Below are positions 31,390-43,699 of a DNA stretch of 64,000 nt, piece after piece (the stretch's first letter is position 1; each line of letters opens with the position of its first letter). The translations under genes were made by a program, and so were the position numbers. The notes beneath the pieces were generated by a model. That model had not been told where the DNA came from and made no database searches. It saw only the letters and a list, made by a program, of their open reading frames with translations. Origin of the DNA: Sorex araneus (lineage: Eukaryota; Chordata; Mammalia; Eulipotyphla; Soricidae); the NCBI RefSeq assembly GCF_027595985.1, contig NC_073303.1:378814342-378878341 (forward strand), read 5' to 3'.

Positions 31390-32060
31390 CCCTCCAAACT
31401 GCCCTCAGCCTTGCCAGGGAACGGGTTTAGGTGATGACCTTTGGGCCACACCCTAAAGCTGTAGAATCAGAAACTCTGGGGTTGGGGGTCATCATTTTCT
31501 CTTAAGTCATCCAGACAAAGTGGATCCATGCTGAGATTGGCAGGTCCAAAAGAGAAGCCCTTGGACCTTGTGGGAGGACGTGGAAAGCTGCGTGGCCCGC
31601 AGGGGTCGGAGGAAGCAGGGTTCCCTCCGGGAGGCTGGATCAGTTGTGTTCCAGTGCTGTAGTGAGTACTACTACAGAGTGATGCAATCAAAATGAAGTT
31701 TAGCTGTACGCTCTGTGAGGGAAGTACCAGGAATGGCACACGGGGGGAAGAAAGCTGCTTACAAAAGAATGAAACCAATACTTTTTCCTTTGAAAATGAA
31801 GGGTGGAATCATGCAAAACAAAATTGCATAGTTAGGGATACAGATATGTTAAAAGAATGATAAAATCAATCATGTGAATGAAAATATTTGTATTCCTGGG
31901 TAGCTTTATAAGATGTGGAAGGTTATAGCAACACAGAGATGTCACAGAGAAGAGTTTGACCTGGCGCATCTACAAAATGAGCTTTGTTTTGGAAGGGGGG
32001 ATACTTTCCAGGTATTTAGAGAATAATTTTCTAATTGAGCACTGTGAATTATTATGTTCA
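31390..32060. other. Intronic, nothing recognised
   Basis: Unique sequence between an L1 fragment and a SINE-B. Confidence 0.4.
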
Positions 32061-32064
32061 TCAG

Positions 32065-32316
32065 GTATCACTGTATCACTGTCATCCCGTTGCTCATCGA
32101 TTTCCTCGAGTGGGCACCAGTAAGGTTGCCATTGTGAGGCTTGTTGTTACTGTTTTTGGCATATCTAATATACCACGGGTAGCTTGCCAGCCTCTGCCGT
32201 GGGGACGAGATACTCTCAGTAGCTTGCGGGGCTCTCCACGAGGGGCAGAGAAATCGAACCTGGGTCGGCGGCATGTAAGGTGAATGCCCTACCTGCTGCG
32301 CTATCGCTCCAGCTCG
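32065..32316 (-). mobile_element. SINE-B short form
   Basis: In reverse: tail 'gtatcactgtatcactgtca', 'gatttcctcgagtgggcacc', 'tgttactgtttttggcatat', and the head ending 'gctatcgctccagctc'. Confidence 0.9.
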
Positions 32317-32349
32317 AGCATTTACTAGTAACTAATTCTTAGTAATGCT

Positions 32350-32543
32350 CCCGCTCTTTTTGGTTTATGGTCCACACGTGTTGGCTCAGTACCACTCTCT
32401 GTACCACAAGTCAAGCTTACTCCTGATTGCGCTCAGGAATTCCTTCTGGCAGCGCCTGGAGAACTATGTGGTGCTGGGGATTGAAAGCAGGCTGGCTGCG
32501 TTCGAGGCAAACACCTGCCCACAGTACTATTGCTCTGGCCCCA
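32350..32543 (-). mobile_element. Old SINE-A copy
   Basis: 'aagcttactcctgattgcgc', 'gtggtgctggggattgaaag', 'tattgctctggcccc'; diverged. Confidence 0.7.
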
Positions 32544-32589
32544 GTAGCTGCTTCTTCTTTGCTTTCTTCTTCTTCTTTGTTAGGTGTAT

Positions 32590-33310
32590 AAAACAAACCC
32601 CAACTTAGAAAGCCCTGGCGGTTACTAAGGGACGGTATCTCAAGTGCTTTTAGAAACACAGCAAAGGTAACTGATTCCAAATCTTCTGAGATGGATCTCT
32701 GACGTTACCATTTAGATTTATTCCTTAGTATAAAACCGAGTGGCTTCCATAGTCTCTACTGAGAATGCATGCAAGTCTTTATAGCCATCTTTCTTCAGTC
32801 AACGATCAGAATGTGAAAACAGATTTCTCACGGAAAGAAGCCTGTTTATGTACATTCTCCGGGCTCAGCGCAGCCTCAGTGAAGATGTGCCCTAAACAGA
32901 AACAGTGAACAGCTCCGAGTGCTGGAGCAGATGGCCAGCATGAGAGGCCCCCGTGTGGCCCATGGTCCTGCATGACCCCCAGCTGGGCTGACTGTACCAC
33001 GGGGTGGCCCCCAAGCTCCTGAGCAGTGCTGGGGAGGCCCCCATTTAAAAAGCAGCTGATGACTGACCTTTATGGAGTGGGCAGAGCTGAGTGGATGGAA
33101 TTTTGCTCTCTCCGTACCACAAGTCAAGCAGTTAAGAGAACCAGGAAGTTCTCTTCAGGTATATCAATCTGTAATTCCCTGTTTTGTGCTGTCTCAGCTT
33201 TTCATTAATGTTTGCCTCATAGACACTGGGAGTGTTTGTTTCTTCAGTTTTATGAAAGAGTCTGAAAAGAATTGGTAATGGTTTAAAAGGCACTAGTGAA
33301 CCCATGTGGG
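32590..33310. other. Intronic unique sequence
   Basis: No exon seen. 32900-33040 has faint SINE-like wording ('gagtgctggagcagatggcc') not strong enough to call. Confidence 0.35.
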
Positions 33311-33315
33311 CCTAG

Positions 33316-33491
33316 GATTTTTTTTTTTTCTTTTTGGGTCACACCCGTTGATGCACAGGGGTTACTCCTGGCTTCGAACTCAGGAATTACTCCTGGCGCT
33401 GCTCAGGGGACCATATGGGGTGCTGGGAATCGAACCCAGGTTGGCTTCGTGCAAGGCAAACACCCTACCCGCTGTGCTATCACTCCAGCCC
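33316..33491 (-). mobile_element. SINE-A
   Basis: Poly(T) start, 'gggtcacacccgttgatgca', 'gaccatatggggtgctggga', head end 'tatcactccagccc'. Confidence 0.93.
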
Positions 33492-33539
33492 AAGAGTTTT
33501 GTTTTTGGAGGGACTTTTGGTTATCGTTTTGATCTGCTT

Positions 33540-34465
33540 GCTAGCAATTGGTCTGTTCAGGTTTTTCCATGTTGTCTTTGTTTAGCCTTGGGACTCTGGT
33601 TTCGTGGCTTAAAGATTTTCGAAGTAGTTCCTGATGATCCTTTGAATTTCTATCTGTTGTGGTGTTAGCCCTCTCATTTCTAATTCAGTTCATTAGGGAC
33701 GTCTCTTTTTTTTTGTGAGTCTTGCTAGTGGTTTATAGATCTTGTTAATTTTTTTCAAAGAACCAGCTCTTAGTATCATTAATCTTCTGGATTTTAAAAA
33801 TTCAATTTATTAATTTCTGCTCTAAGTTTTATTATTTCCTTCCTCCTACCTGCGTTAGGCTCCTTTTGCTGGTTCTTTTCCAGTTTCTTAAGTTGTGCAG
33901 CCAGGTTTTATATGTGGGCCCTTTTTTTCTTCTTTATGACGGCTAGCATAGCTATGAACTTTTCTCTTAACACCGCTTTTGCTGTGCCTCACAAATTCTG
34001 GTAGCTTATATCTTCATTCTTGTTTCCAGGAATCTTTTGATTTCCTCTCTGATTTCTTCTTTGACCCATGGGTTGTTCAGTGAGCTGTTTAATTTCCAGG
34101 TATTTGAATTATTTCCTAGCTTCTTTTTGTGATTAACTCCTGTTTTCAGTGCATCATGGTCTCATAAGATAGTTGATTTGATTTTTATCCTCTTGAGTTT
34201 TGGAGGAATATTTTGTGGGCTAGCATGTGGTCTGTCTTGCAGAATGTGTATGCATTAGAAAAGAATGTATATTCATCTTTTGAGGATGTACAGCACTGTA
34301 TATATCGGCTAACTCCCTCTCTTCTGTTTCTTCCTTCAAAGCTAGTATTTTTTTGCTGAGTTTTAGTCTAGTTAATCTAGATAGCAGAAGGTTGGATTCA
34401 AACATTTAATCCATCCTGCCACCTCTGTGTCTCTTAATTGATGCATTCAGATGCTTGTGGTCTTT
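33540..34465 (-). repeat. L1 ORF2 fragment, antisense
   Basis: 'tttcaaagaaccagctctta', 'ggtttatagatcttgttaat' and 'tgacccatgggttgttcag' are conserved antisense L1 ORF2 (reverse transcriptase region) phrases. No open frame survives. Confidence 0.85.
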
Positions 34466-34926
34466 CCTTTCTAACAGCCAGAGACACCAAGAACCATTAG
34501 TTCATGTGACCTCACAGGAAGCTCGGGAAATGGAGTGAAGGGGAGCAGTAACAGTGAGCACGCCCAGCACTCAGACCTTGGCCTCCAAAAGGCTCCTTGA
34601 GAAATGGCAGATTCCAGGCCTGGAAAGAGATGAGCCTGAAATACATCAGAAAGAGGAAGAATATTTTAGTTAAATTTATTACTTATTATTATCAAAAGAT
34701 GCAACAAAGACACAGGAGTCAGCTTAAAGGAGTCCCTACAGGCAAAATTGGACCTCTGAATAGCACTGACCGGCATTTCCCAAAGTGGGCAGTGGCACCC
34801 CTGACTGGCATTGGGGTGACCCTCCAGGACAGTGGTGGCCTTGGATGCAAGTGGACGTGCCATCTGCTACACTCAGAGAAGGGAGATTTCCAGGGCCGCA
34901 GAAGGCTTTTCTGAAGTGGTCATGGC

Positions 34927-35094
34927 AGGGCCCAGAGAGATAGTACAGGGGATAAGGCGCTGTCCTGGCACATAACTGACCCTGTTTCAGTCCCCAGACA
35001 TGCATATGGTCCCCCATGTACTGCGATGAGTTATCCCTGAACTCAGGCAGGAGTAACCCTGGGCACTGCTGGGTGTGACCCAAAGATTGAAGGA
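34927..35094 (+). mobile_element. Old SINE-A copy
   Basis: 'ggcccagagagatagtacag', 'cagtccccagacatgcatat', 'gcactgctgggtgtgaccca'. Confidence 0.75.
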
Positions 35095-35129
35095 GAAAAA
35101 GGGAGAAGTGGCAGGCCAAGTGTCATCAA

Positions 35130-35490
35130 TACCAAGGGGCATCCTTACTATTTTTAGCAGAATGATCAAACTGTACCCTGCAAGCCTGAAGACAATGGTA
35201 GGATAAAAGACACAAAACAAAACAAACAACAAAAACCCCTGAATAAATGAGCTCCTCACCAAGAATACTTTACCCAGCCAGTGTTTTATTCAGATTTGAA
35301 GGAACCATACAGAACTTCACTTATAAATAACAACTCAGGAACTGGAAACCAACTTTGCAAGTGTGCTAAAGGGGCTCCTTTAAGGCAAGACAAATCTCAC
35401 CAGTACACCAAACTTCTGAGAGGGATGGCACAGAACCCCATGACAATGATCTCATTGTCAGTGGTCTAAACGCACCCCGTGCCACCATCT
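35130..35490 (+). repeat. L1 fragment, end of ORF1 to start of ORF2 (probable)
   Basis: 'accaagaatactttacccag', 'cattcagatttgaagg'-like wording and 'gtgctaaaggggctccttta' follow L1 ORF1 3' sequence. 'atgacaatgatctcattgtc' resembles an ORF2 start. Confidence 0.55.
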
Positions 35491-35740
35491 CCCTGCCTTG
35501 AGTTCCTCGGACTTCTGTTTTGGAGAGTTGTCACCATTTCAAGTTGCATGTAGACATTTTTTTAAGCTTCCTTTTCAATCTTCTCCCTGAAGTAAATGTT
35601 TTAGAAAATATAGAAAAGTCTCAGGAAGAAAAAAAAATTTCAATTTCATAATGTAAGGTGGGGGACTGTTATCTGATGGACTTAGAACTATATTCAGTTT
35701 GAAAATTTGGTACTGAATTTATATATATATGTGATATGTG

Positions 35741-35987
35741 TATCACATCACTGTCATCCCGTTGCTCATCGAGTTGTTCAAGCGGGCACCAGTAATGTCT
35801 CTCATTGTGAGACTTATTGTTACTGTTTTTGGCATATCCAGTACTCCACGAGTAGCTTGCCAGGCTCTGCCGTGCGGGCGCGATACTCTCGGTAGCTTGC
35901 CGGGCTCTCCGAGAGGAGTGGAAGAATCGAACACAGGTCAGCCTCATGCAAGGCGAACGCCCTACTGCTGTGCTATCACTCCAGCCC
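35741..35987 (-). mobile_element. SINE-B short form
   Basis: Reverse tail 'atcactgtcatcccgttgct', 'tgttactgtttttggcatat', head end 'gctatcactccagccc'. On the minus strand one frame reads HYWCPLEQLDEQRDDS through the tail, echoing the RTE C-terminus. Confidence 0.9.
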
Positions 35988-35999
35988 ATGTATATCACA

Positions 36000-37370
36000 T
36001 ATATATAGATATATGTACTTTTAGTCATTCAGATATTTGATACCTAATAATTTATATTCCAGATGTCTTGTTGCTTGAGTTTTATAGTGTGTGTTAGCTT
36101 ATTGACTTGTGAATTCCAGTGTTTTCCAGCATAAAATTAGTAGTCTTGGTCTTTCCCCCCTCCAGTTCTTTTGTAGCCATTATACTTCCTCTTTTCTCTG
36201 TGGCCTTGACAAATTTGTCTAAGCAAGAGCAGTGTGGGACTTGTCTTTAGCTGTCTTTTCAGTTATTTCCCCCAGATTTACATGTGGGAAATCATCCCAT
36301 CTTCTAGTTTTTCCTGTTAGAATGAAAAATAAATCCATTATTAATACAATTAATAATTTCTGTTTTCTAGATTTAGTTACTGACAGTTGCAGAATTTCAG
36401 AGATTTTTCATTCAGTTCACAGTCTGTACTTCTCATTTCCCAATGAGGAAACTGAGGCTAAGCGAAGTGAAGTGATTCCCCTTCTTGTCAATGTGCTCAG
36501 TCTTCCTGCCTTTTATAATCCTTCTCACCTGTCTTCCAGATTTCAGTGTCATTGTATTATGTCCCTTCTACCTTTTATTCTCCTTTCCTCAGCATTCAGA
36601 TTTGACTTGTTTCATTTTCTTTGCTTTTTGAAAAAGATGAAAGGAGAATTTAAGGAAATTATGCTAATTTTATCATGGAATCATCTTTTTTAATGGCTGT
36701 ATTATAAATTCTTAAAAATAAAGGGTCTAATGGAAATACTTAATGAGAAAGTAGGGGCTCTGTCACACTTAACCCCTGCCCCGCTTTTTTCGAGAATAGA
36801 CCGTTTAAACTAAATTAAGTAAAGGATATAAATTTTGTTGTTTCAGTTTTAATATTTCATGACTGATTTTATAGATGAAATTATATTTTACAATAAATAG
36901 GAAGAAGCGTTTATACAGCCTGTTGTATTTGATGTGAGACCGTACACCCATTTCTCTGTAGCTGTAAAGAAAATTCATTATAGTGTCTTTAGTTGTAAGA
37001 GATGGTTTCACTCTGGTTAGTTAGGTTGATAATAAAACAACCTTTTCAGATGGCATCAGACACAAATGATCCTATGTGCCTGCTTTTAATGGCTTGAGGT
37101 TTTGTCATGCTTTATTTTGCTCATAGACTCTTCATTTTCTCCCATTTTTGTATCCTGATAAGAATTTTTCTTTTAAATAAAGTTTAACCAATCGGATGGG
37201 GATAATTAATTAAAAATACTTTTTGAAAGAAGATATATTAAATTTTGTATAAAAGTCTGATTACAGAAAAATTTGTTCAAATTGGTTAATATAAAATTGT
37301 CATGGAATTAATTTCATCCTTGAATCAATTCAATATGTTTGGGAAATAATATTTGATAGGTAGGGAGATT
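36000..37370. other. Intronic AT-rich sequence with a MIR fragment
   Basis: 'caatgaggaaactgaggcta' at 36440-36460 is the MIR 3' core on the minus strand (about 36410-36500). Otherwise nothing recognised. Confidence 0.5.
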
Positions 37371-37387
37371 AAAAAAAAATCACCTGA

Positions 37388-37552
37388 GGGGCTGGAGCGA
37401 TAGCACAGCGGGTAGGGCGTTTGCCTTGCATGTGGCCTACCCGGTTCGATTCCCAGCATCCCATATGGTCCCCTGAGCACCTCCAGGATTGATCCTGAGT
37501 GCAGAGCCAGGAGAAACCCCTGAGCATCGCCAGGTGTGACCCCCCAAAAAAA
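37388..37552 (+). mobile_element. SINE-A
   Basis: Near-consensus head 'ggggctggagcgatagcaca'. Flanks AAAAAAAATCACC on both sides suggest a target-site duplication. Confidence 0.94.
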
Positions 37553-37559
37553 ATCACCC

Positions 37560-38395
37560 TGTAATAAGGTTGAGCTAACTTTACAGTTTATTTTGTGCCG
37601 TGATGCTTTCTTGTCTACTGCTGTTACCCCCTGCTCGAGTGGTCTCGGGATGGTGGGGCTGACTCCTGTGTGGTCAGTGTGGCCTCCCTGTTGAGACTTG
37701 GGGGGTCAGTTTCTGCTCTCAAGCCAGCACTGACCAGATGAAAATGGCCCTCTCTGCCTCGGAGCGCAGGAGGCTGGGCTTCGCTCTAGAGGGCGGGTCT
37801 CCTTGGGCTAGAAGCATTTTCTGTCAGAGTTGAGGCAGAAATGCCTTTCTTTCTGCCCAGAGGCCTACTCTGCTGTGCACCTGTAGCACGGCATCCACGT
37901 GTGCCCCATGTGTGCACAGGGTTCTTCTCAGGGTGAAGCCGCACATGGCGTATGAGATGGTGGAGGTGGAGTTTCAGCCTCTGGCCCTGTCAGAAGGCAG
38001 GCGGGCCTCCTGCTTGGCCCTGTGCCCACCAGAGGCTGCTGCTTCTGAATTTGAATAGTCCACTAGCGACCCTGTACTGTCCTCTTACTCAGCCGTCACA
38101 GCCCTGTGTGGCTCATGGAGGTGTGTCGGCATCTTAACTGTCCTCCTTCGCCTTCGGGAGGGGCTGCCGCAGCATCTCAGTGACAAAGGATGCTGTCCTC
38201 CCAGACAGGGAACCAGAGCACTGGGGGTCCGTGCGCCTCCCCTCCCCCTGCCCCACGCCGCCTGCTGCACACTCATGCCCCGCCCGTCTGTGACCTCCAC
38301 CACACTGCTCTTACCCGGAAGCTGGAACTGGCCATCCCAGGGATGATGGGCGAGAGATGATGGACACCTGGCCTCAGCCGACTAGAGCATGTCTG
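37560..38395. other. Intronic GC-moderate unique sequence
   Basis: No exon or known repeat recognised. Confidence 0.4.
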
Positions 38396-38399
38396 AGGG

Positions 38400-38540
38400 A
38401 GGGGGCAGGGGAGGGGAGAAAAGAGGGAAGGGGAGAGGGGAAAGGAGGGGGAGAGGAAAAAGAATGTGTGTATGTGTGTGTGATTGGAGGGGGAGAGAGA
38501 GAGAGAGAGGGACGGAGGGAGGGACGGAGAGTGTGCTGGA
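38400..38540. repeat. Purine-rich (GA/GGA) low-complexity tract
   Basis: AGGGGAGA-type repeats, an internal short (GT)n, then GAGAGAGA. Source of short Glu/Gly/Arg frames only. Confidence 0.9.
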
Positions 38541-38924
38541 GACCAGGGGCCTACCTATATATATTTATTGAAAAAAAAAAAAAGGAATGGAGAGCGATGA
38601 AGATGAGAGATTGGAATGTGTGAAAGCAAGTGATAAGTGAGGAGAATGCTGGCGGAATAGCTGTGCGTTGCCCGTAGCGCAGGGTATGTGGCTGCTGAAT
38701 GATCCCTGCGTCTCTGCTGTCCCCAGGAGCCTGGCAGATGTGCAGAGACTGTCTGTGAGAAGTGGCCACCAGGTGTCCTCAGAAGGCTGCTATTGATTTG
38801 CTTCATTCGTCTTGGAAAATCTGAATGTTTAATTTCTTGAAACTTTTTTTCTTACTTAAATCATAGAGGCAGTTTCTCAGAGCAGGGACATTTTGGGGAA
38901 CTGTATCTTGGTGAGTTTTTTAAA

Positions 38925-39075
38925 AATAATTTTTAAAATTGAATCACTGTGAATTACAACATAAAAAGTTTTTCATGGTTAAATTTTTGTCAATACAATG
39001 TTCTAAGCAACACCATTCCCTTCACCAGTGTCCACCTTCCTCCACCAATGTTCTAGTTTCTCTTGAAATTCTTTT
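38925..39075 (-). repeat. L1-type 3' end, antisense, short
   Basis: 'aaattgaatcactgtgaatt', 'gtcaatacaatgttctaagc', 'ttcaccagtgtccaccttc'. Confidence 0.6.
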
Positions 39076-39732
39076 ATAGGTCAAATTCAAGACAGTTGCA
39101 CGTAGTGAAATTTTCGGGTTGCTTAGGGGGCTCAGGCATACTCAGCATGGCCGCCTGCAGGGGCAGCTGTGCCTTAAGCCCTGGACTTGCCCTCCGGCCT
39201 CTGTTCGCTTTTAATTGAAAAGGCTTTGCTTTTGTTTATTTGGCTTTTCCCCCTTACTGGTTTAGCTCTGGTCTGCTGTACTGTAAAGATCAGGGGCATA
39301 CCATAACACCACCACACGTGTATAGACCTCACTGCCCCCCCCCCCCCGCCATTTCTCCCACCCCTCCCCTTCCCATGAGTCTAAAAATTAATTTTGTTGT
39401 TTTGGCCAGTTTACTTTATTTCTTCCACGTATGAGTAAAACCTCCCAGTAGTTATCCCTTGTTGTACTTCGCATAATCACTTCAAGGTCCATCTGTTCGG
39501 TCCCAGAGTCTCAATCTCATGTCTTTCAGTGGCACAGTAATCGTTCAGTCAGTCAGTCTGTACCGCAGCTCCCTTCTCAGTCACCTGTCAGTGGGCATTA
39601 GGGCTCCTCCGTGTTTGACGAGTGTGAACCATGATGCTGGGGACACGGGGCTGGGAACCTCTTTCTCAATCAGGGTTTCAGATCCTTTGGATAAATGCCT
39701 AAAGCGTTAGCAACAAATCAGAGTATTTCTGC

Positions 39733-40690
39733 TTCTTAAAAAATTTTTATTTTTATTTTTTATTTACTAAATCACCATGAGAACAGTTATAAAGCTTTCC
39801 AGTTTAAGTCTTGGTCATACAAGGATGAAACACCCATCCCTTCCCAGTGCATATTTTCCACCACCAAGAACCCCAGTATACCCCCACCTCACCCCTCCCC
39901 CTGCCTGTGTGGGAGATGATTTCCACTTTACTCTCTCTCCACTTCGATCACATTCAATATTTCTATAAAATACCCCACCATTATTATTTGGAGTTTTCCC
40001 CAATAATCAGACCTGCCAAAAAGGCATCATTAGATAATTTGTTTTCTGTTGCTGATTATGAAGATCATATGATAACACATGGCTGCAAAGTGGCCACGCA
40101 ATTTTGGATTTCTGATATTTTAGTAACAAGTCTGGAGGGATTTCTGCCAACAGCTGCTGGGTTCCGAGATTGCTTTGTGTGCCTCTGGGATCATGGCTGT
40201 TCAGGAGCAGGAGGGGCCGTTCATGGGTGGCAACTTGGGGCCTCATCAGGGCAGGGAGAAGGGCCGGCTCTACTCCCCCTCCCCCCGTCCTGTGAGGCCC
40301 CATGTGTCTCGTCACTGCAGTCTCATTCCTGGCTGTCCAATAGGCTCTGAAAAGGTGGTGGCCACCGTGTCGCCAGTGGGGGTGGGGGAAGGTGGAAGGG
40401 ACTTTCCCCACCTGGGGTGGCACGATGCCATAGTTTAATGCACAGTCCAGATGCGTTTCTGCCAAAAGCCGCTGGGTTCCGAGATTGGTTTGCGTGCCTC
40501 TGGGATCATGGCTGTTCAGGAGCCGCAGGAGCCGTTTGTGGGCGGCAACTCGGGGCCTCGTCGGGGGTCTCTGCTTTTGTTTTTTTAATAGACTCTTCAT
40601 ACCATTTTTCAGAACTGATAAAATATATTTTCAAAAAGGAAATGCCATATGATCCATTAGTATGGGAAATAGGAGATAAAAAGAAATGAT
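39733..40690 (-). repeat. L1-type 3' region, antisense, with internal tandem block
   Basis: Begins T-rich, then 'aaatcaccatgagaacagtt', 'tcccagtgcatattttccac', and extends farther than the other copies. A block starting 'gctgggttccgagattgctt' (40158) recurs as 'gctgggttccgagattggtt' (40472), a spacing of about 314 bp, with 'gggatcatggctgttcagga' in both. Confidence 0.6.
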
Positions 40691-42095
40691 GTCATAATCA
40701 GGGTTCGGCCGATCAAGAGGACAGAGTGCCCTGGCACAGGGTATCCAGTGTGCGAACAGGCATGGCCGTGGCCTGGGGCACATGGCGGCCCGCTGACCAC
40801 CTCCTGGGGGGACAGAGCTTTCCTGCTGGCCACTGGGAGCAAGGCCTAGAGTTGGCCTTGAGCAGCTTCTTGCTTCTCTGGTCTTGCTCTTGTTCCTGAG
40901 AGAATCAAGGCTGCTCTGGGCTACAGACAGACCTTCACTTGCAAGATAAACCTTCCTTTTCTGCCTCCAGTCACACCCTTAGAAACTTTTGCAGTTAGAA
41001 TGTGCCTTTGCCAGGCTTTCCCTGGGCCCTGCCCCGCCTGCTGAAACAGTGCTCTCCCTAAGGCCTGCTGTGTCTCACTCCCCATTGGCGCTGCAGGCTT
41101 GACTCCGGCCTTTGGTTTGGAACCCTGTGGGATGTGGCCTGGCCGGAGAGCTGCCTCTGAAACCGTCCCGTGTGGGGGAAGGTGGGAGCAGGCTGCCGCT
41201 CTGCGGTGGGGGCTGGTGATGACTCGGCCCTGACTCATCCTACTGATGCTGCACCTGAAGGAGAAAGCAGTTTCCACAAACTTTGGCTGAAAGGAGGTTT
41301 TTGTTACCTGGCTCCATGTCCTCAGAAGGATGACCTTTTGCTTGTTTCAGTGGCTGTGGATCTTGATTTCTGTCGTACATACCAGGGATGGTTGTGATTA
41401 GAGTCCCTTTGCCACAGATCTGAGCTGGTAAAGGCAACCACTGTGTTTCATGATAGTTCCCTTCATGTGGTAGACACTGATGCATATATGTATATGTTGA
41501 GTGTTTATTTCTTGACTTAATGATTTATAAAATTACTCCAGTAATTAAATAAATATAGAAACTTTGTGTCCTTTTGTTTTAGAGTTTTTGAGCCATTCTG
41601 AAGATGTTAATAAAGTGTGTCTTACTACTTACCTGTGTTGATGTAGTTGTCATTCTTTCTGCCTCTAAAGATGCGAGTCACTGCATCGTAGAACATTTCC
41701 CCAACAGCTCTGCGGCATGTGGCTCTCCCTCAGAAAGCATTTGTGAGTCGTGTACACACACTTCTGAAGTCACACACCTCAGTGTCTGCATCTCAGGTGC
41801 TTGAGTGCTGTGTGGGAAGTGGACCAATCGGCTTCCCGGAGAGACTGGGCATCGATAGCGTCAGTACTAGGCCTGCCTCAGATAGACACACGTGCTGCAA
41901 CAGGTAACGGACAGACACGACGAGTTCCGGTGTCTGGTTTACACCTTTAGTCATCAGCAGCAAATAGCTCGAAGAACTAAACCCCTCTTCTGGACTACTT
42001 TGTAGCTGCTACCAGATATTTTCATTTCGTGTTTGGATATTTCCATGTCTTGCATCATAACGAGGTAGTCATGCATTGCAGTACCGTGTATGGGC
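40690..42095. other. Intronic unique sequence
   Basis: No gene or known repeat recognised. Confidence 0.4.
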
Positions 42096-42517
42096 CCTTA
42101 TATTTTAGCAGGGGGGAACAGAAAATAAACTAGGTGCATAAATAACTGCAACAGAAAAAAAAATAATTTCATCAAAATTTAAAACATAATGCTTATCAAA
42201 CAAAACCATTAATGAAATGCAAAGGGAGAAAGTATTTGTAGAACATAGATCCAAAAAAGGATTTATATCCAGAATACATAAGCAATTTCTGTAACTCAGT
42301 AAGAAAGTAGACAAACAACTGATTTAAGATATGGACAAGCCTAACTTTGCAAAGCACATAAAAACAGTATTTCAGTACTGTCACCAGCCACCAGAGAAAT
42401 GCAGCCAAAGCCCTACGCACCCCGGAATTAATTCAGTCAGAAGACATCAGGGATGGGGAGGACATGCTGATGGCTGTGGGTCACTGGGTACCCTTAAACG
42501 CATGCACACAGTTACAT

Positions 42518-42641
42518 AGGACTGGGGAGATGGATTGAATGGGTTGTACTGAATGCTTTGCATGTAGAACCCCAACTTTGATCCTCAGCATACATGATCC
42601 CTTGGGTGTGGCCTCCCCAAGCAAAAAACAAATGACATACC
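42518..42641 (+). mobile_element. Old SINE-A-like copy inside L1
   Basis: 'ggactggggagatggattga', 'gatcctcagcatacatgatc', 'gtgtggcctccccaagcaaa'. Confidence 0.6.
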
Positions 42642-42689
42642 AAAAACAAAGTAACATATACATATTTACACTATGAGCACTATCAGGAA

Positions 42690-42860
42690 TTTTTGTTCTT
42701 TTTGGGTCACACCTGGCGATGCACAGGGATTACTCCTGGCTTTGCACTCAGGAATTACTCCTGACAGTGCTCGGGGGACCATACGGAAAACTGGGAATCA
42801 AACCCAGGTCAGCCGTGTGCAAGGCAAATGCCTTCCCCACTGTACTGTCACTCCAGTCCC
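42690..42860 (-). mobile_element. SINE-A inside L1
   Basis: 'tttttgggtcacacctggcg', 'gggaccatacggaaaactgg', head end 'ctgtcactccagtccc'. Confidence 0.92.
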
Positions 42861-43235
42861 ATCGTCAGGTATTTATACAAATGACAATACATACTTAATA
42901 AAGACCTAAGTGAATATTTCAGAAGCTTTCGCACAGTAGCCAAAAAGGGGGATGAGCTCAGGTGTCCGTGATCGGAATTGGGGAATATCTGTGTGAGGCC
43001 GCGTGGCTCAGCAACGCAGCAGAACTTTGCCAGTACGCTACTGGCCATTGTACTGAGCGCAGAAGCCAGACCCCTCGCGTTGAGAGAAACCTGTTGAGCT
43101 TCCATATGACCTAGTGAGTTCCACTTCCTGGCGCTTACCCCAAGGGCCAAGAACTTGATTCAGAAAATGCATCTGTGCTCCTCTGTTATTGCAGCACTAC
43201 CCACAGTAGCCAGAATCTGGAAGCAACCTCAGTTG

Positions 43236-43321
43236 CTTGGCTCGAGACAGTTTTCGGGAAGGTGGCCGTGTTCCCTCTCTTGGCTCGAGACAGTTTTCGG
43301 GAAGGTGGCCGTGTTCCCTCT
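43236..43321. repeat. 43-bp tandem duplication
   Basis: 'ttggctcgagacagttttcg' begins at 43237 and again at 43280; the two 43-bp units look identical. Confidence 0.95.
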
Positions 43322-43663
43322 CTTGACAGCTCCGTGTGCCTCCCTGCAACAGTCTCTGGGTTTCTCTTCCTCCCTGGCCTCTGGCTGTCCTCTGGGTGGG
43401 GACGGGGCGTGAAGCTCAGACTCATTTCTCAGGGATCACTGTCCTGGGTTCAGTGTATTGTATTTTTGTTTCTTAGTTCCCCTTCCCCCCAGTTCCTTTT
43501 TAGGTTTTTTTTTTTTTTTTTTTTTAAATGCATAGCAGTATGTCTGATCCTTGTGGCATTTCTTGCCTGGAGTGGTTGTTCTGGAGTGTAGAGTAGATCT
43601 GTCTAAAATAATAGCACAGTTCTTGGGCACATGGGGTGAGGGGCTAGGTTTTGTGTCTTTGGC

Positions 43664-43666
<3 letters not shown>

Positions 43667-43695
<29 letters not shown>
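43667..43695. repeat. (CA)n microsatellite
   Basis: Uninterrupted ACACAC run. A poly(T) run lies nearby at about 43507-43525. Confidence 0.95.
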
Positions 43696-43697
<2 letters not shown>

Positions 43698-43699
43698 CA

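Larger units (their letters stand above)
42100..43235 (+). repeat. L1 ORF2 3' part, plus strand, interrupted by SINEs
   Basis: 'ggatttatatccagaataca', 'aaacaactgatttaagatat' and 'cagagaaatgcagccaaagc' before the SINEs, and 'gtgagttccacttcctggcg' and 'attgcagcactacccacagt' after them, follow L1 ORF2 C-terminal to 3' order. Confidence 0.75.
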
